The notes under the pieces are model-generated. The model did not search any database. It was not told the origin of the DNA and was given only the letters and a program-made list of their open reading frames with translations. The position numbers were made by a program, and so were the translations under genes. Below, piece after piece: positions 53,757 through 53,871 of a DNA stretch of 53,871 nt. Each line of letters begins with the position of its first letter. Within the stretch, counting starts at the first letter, position 1. Source of the stretch: Gammaproteobacteria bacterium (GTDB lineage Bacteria; Pseudomonadota; Gammaproteobacteria; JAADGQ01); assembly GCA_021648145.1 (NCBI GenBank), contig JAKITI010000018.1, positions 1 through 53,871 on the forward strand, read 5' to 3'.

Positions 53757-53871
53757 TCAAAGTTGTTAATCGTCATAAATGTCTAACCCGAATTCAACGT
53801 GATTGATAAATAATCCAATAACAGTATCATGCATTTTTTCCAGCTTTGAAAAACAAATGGTTCTTCGTGTC

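Overview
The window is a piece of a gammaproteobacterial chromosome of moderate GC content. The evidence is the lipid A/outer-membrane block in classical gammaproteobacterial order (rpsB-tsf-pyrH-frr-uppS-cdsA-dxr-rseP-bamA-skp-lpxD-fabZ-lpxA-lpxB), the rpsF-rpsR-rplI-dnaB-alr block, cysZ, dusC, tcdA and yajD. The species cannot be named from sequence alone. No rRNA, tRNA or CRISPR array was seen.

Layout. 0-7.3 kb: the end of an unidentified gene, a PLP trans-sulfuration enzyme, CysZ and a tightly overlapping DUF4381-BatA-BatB/C-BatD operon (von Willebrand A proteins of the envelope). 7.5-13.1 kb (minus): an ion-homeostasis operon of CPA2 antiporter, P-type ATPase and tandem universal stress protein; the ATPase lacks two transmembrane carboxylates used by SERCA-type calcium pumps. 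13.3-17.5 kb: an accessory scar with YajD, small lipoproteins, an internally deleted IS1-family element, an IS1 5' end, an IS30 start, and gene stumps (HigB-like, EAL, YciI-like) that stop at the IS borders. 17.5-22.9 kb: exported methyltransferase, DusC, TatD, a DeaD-like RNA helicase and TcdA.

22.9-42.2 kb (minus strand) is the conserved core: lipid A synthesis, outer-membrane assembly, isoprenoid and phospholipid enzymes, translation factors, HPF, alanine racemase, replicative helicase and r-proteins. Strong promoters with GC-rich discriminators can be read upstream of rpsB and rpsF. 42.4-46.5 kb: a membrane-anchored glutamate-synthase-like protein and clpB, which has a clear heat-shock promoter inside an inverted repeat that also covers its Shine-Dalgarno sequence.

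46.6-53.9 kb is accessory: three genes of unknown function (two exported, one with Cys-bracketed repeats and a PGD repeat tail), each preceded by a GTGA/TCAC dyad; a decayed copy of the DNA-binding part of a Crp/Fnr regulator about 3 kb from an intact relative; a VapBC-like pair; a TpsB outer-membrane transporter without a visible TpsA partner; then a second scar with a frameshifted antitoxin, an IS30 3' end and a BrnA-like antitoxin lacking an intact toxin.

The best candidates for something undescribed are the 46.8-49.6 kb gene set with its dyads and nearby regulator, the altered P-type ATPase with its antiporter and Usp partners, the clpB promoter/hairpin overlap, and a dispersed short repeat containing CTTAGGAACG.
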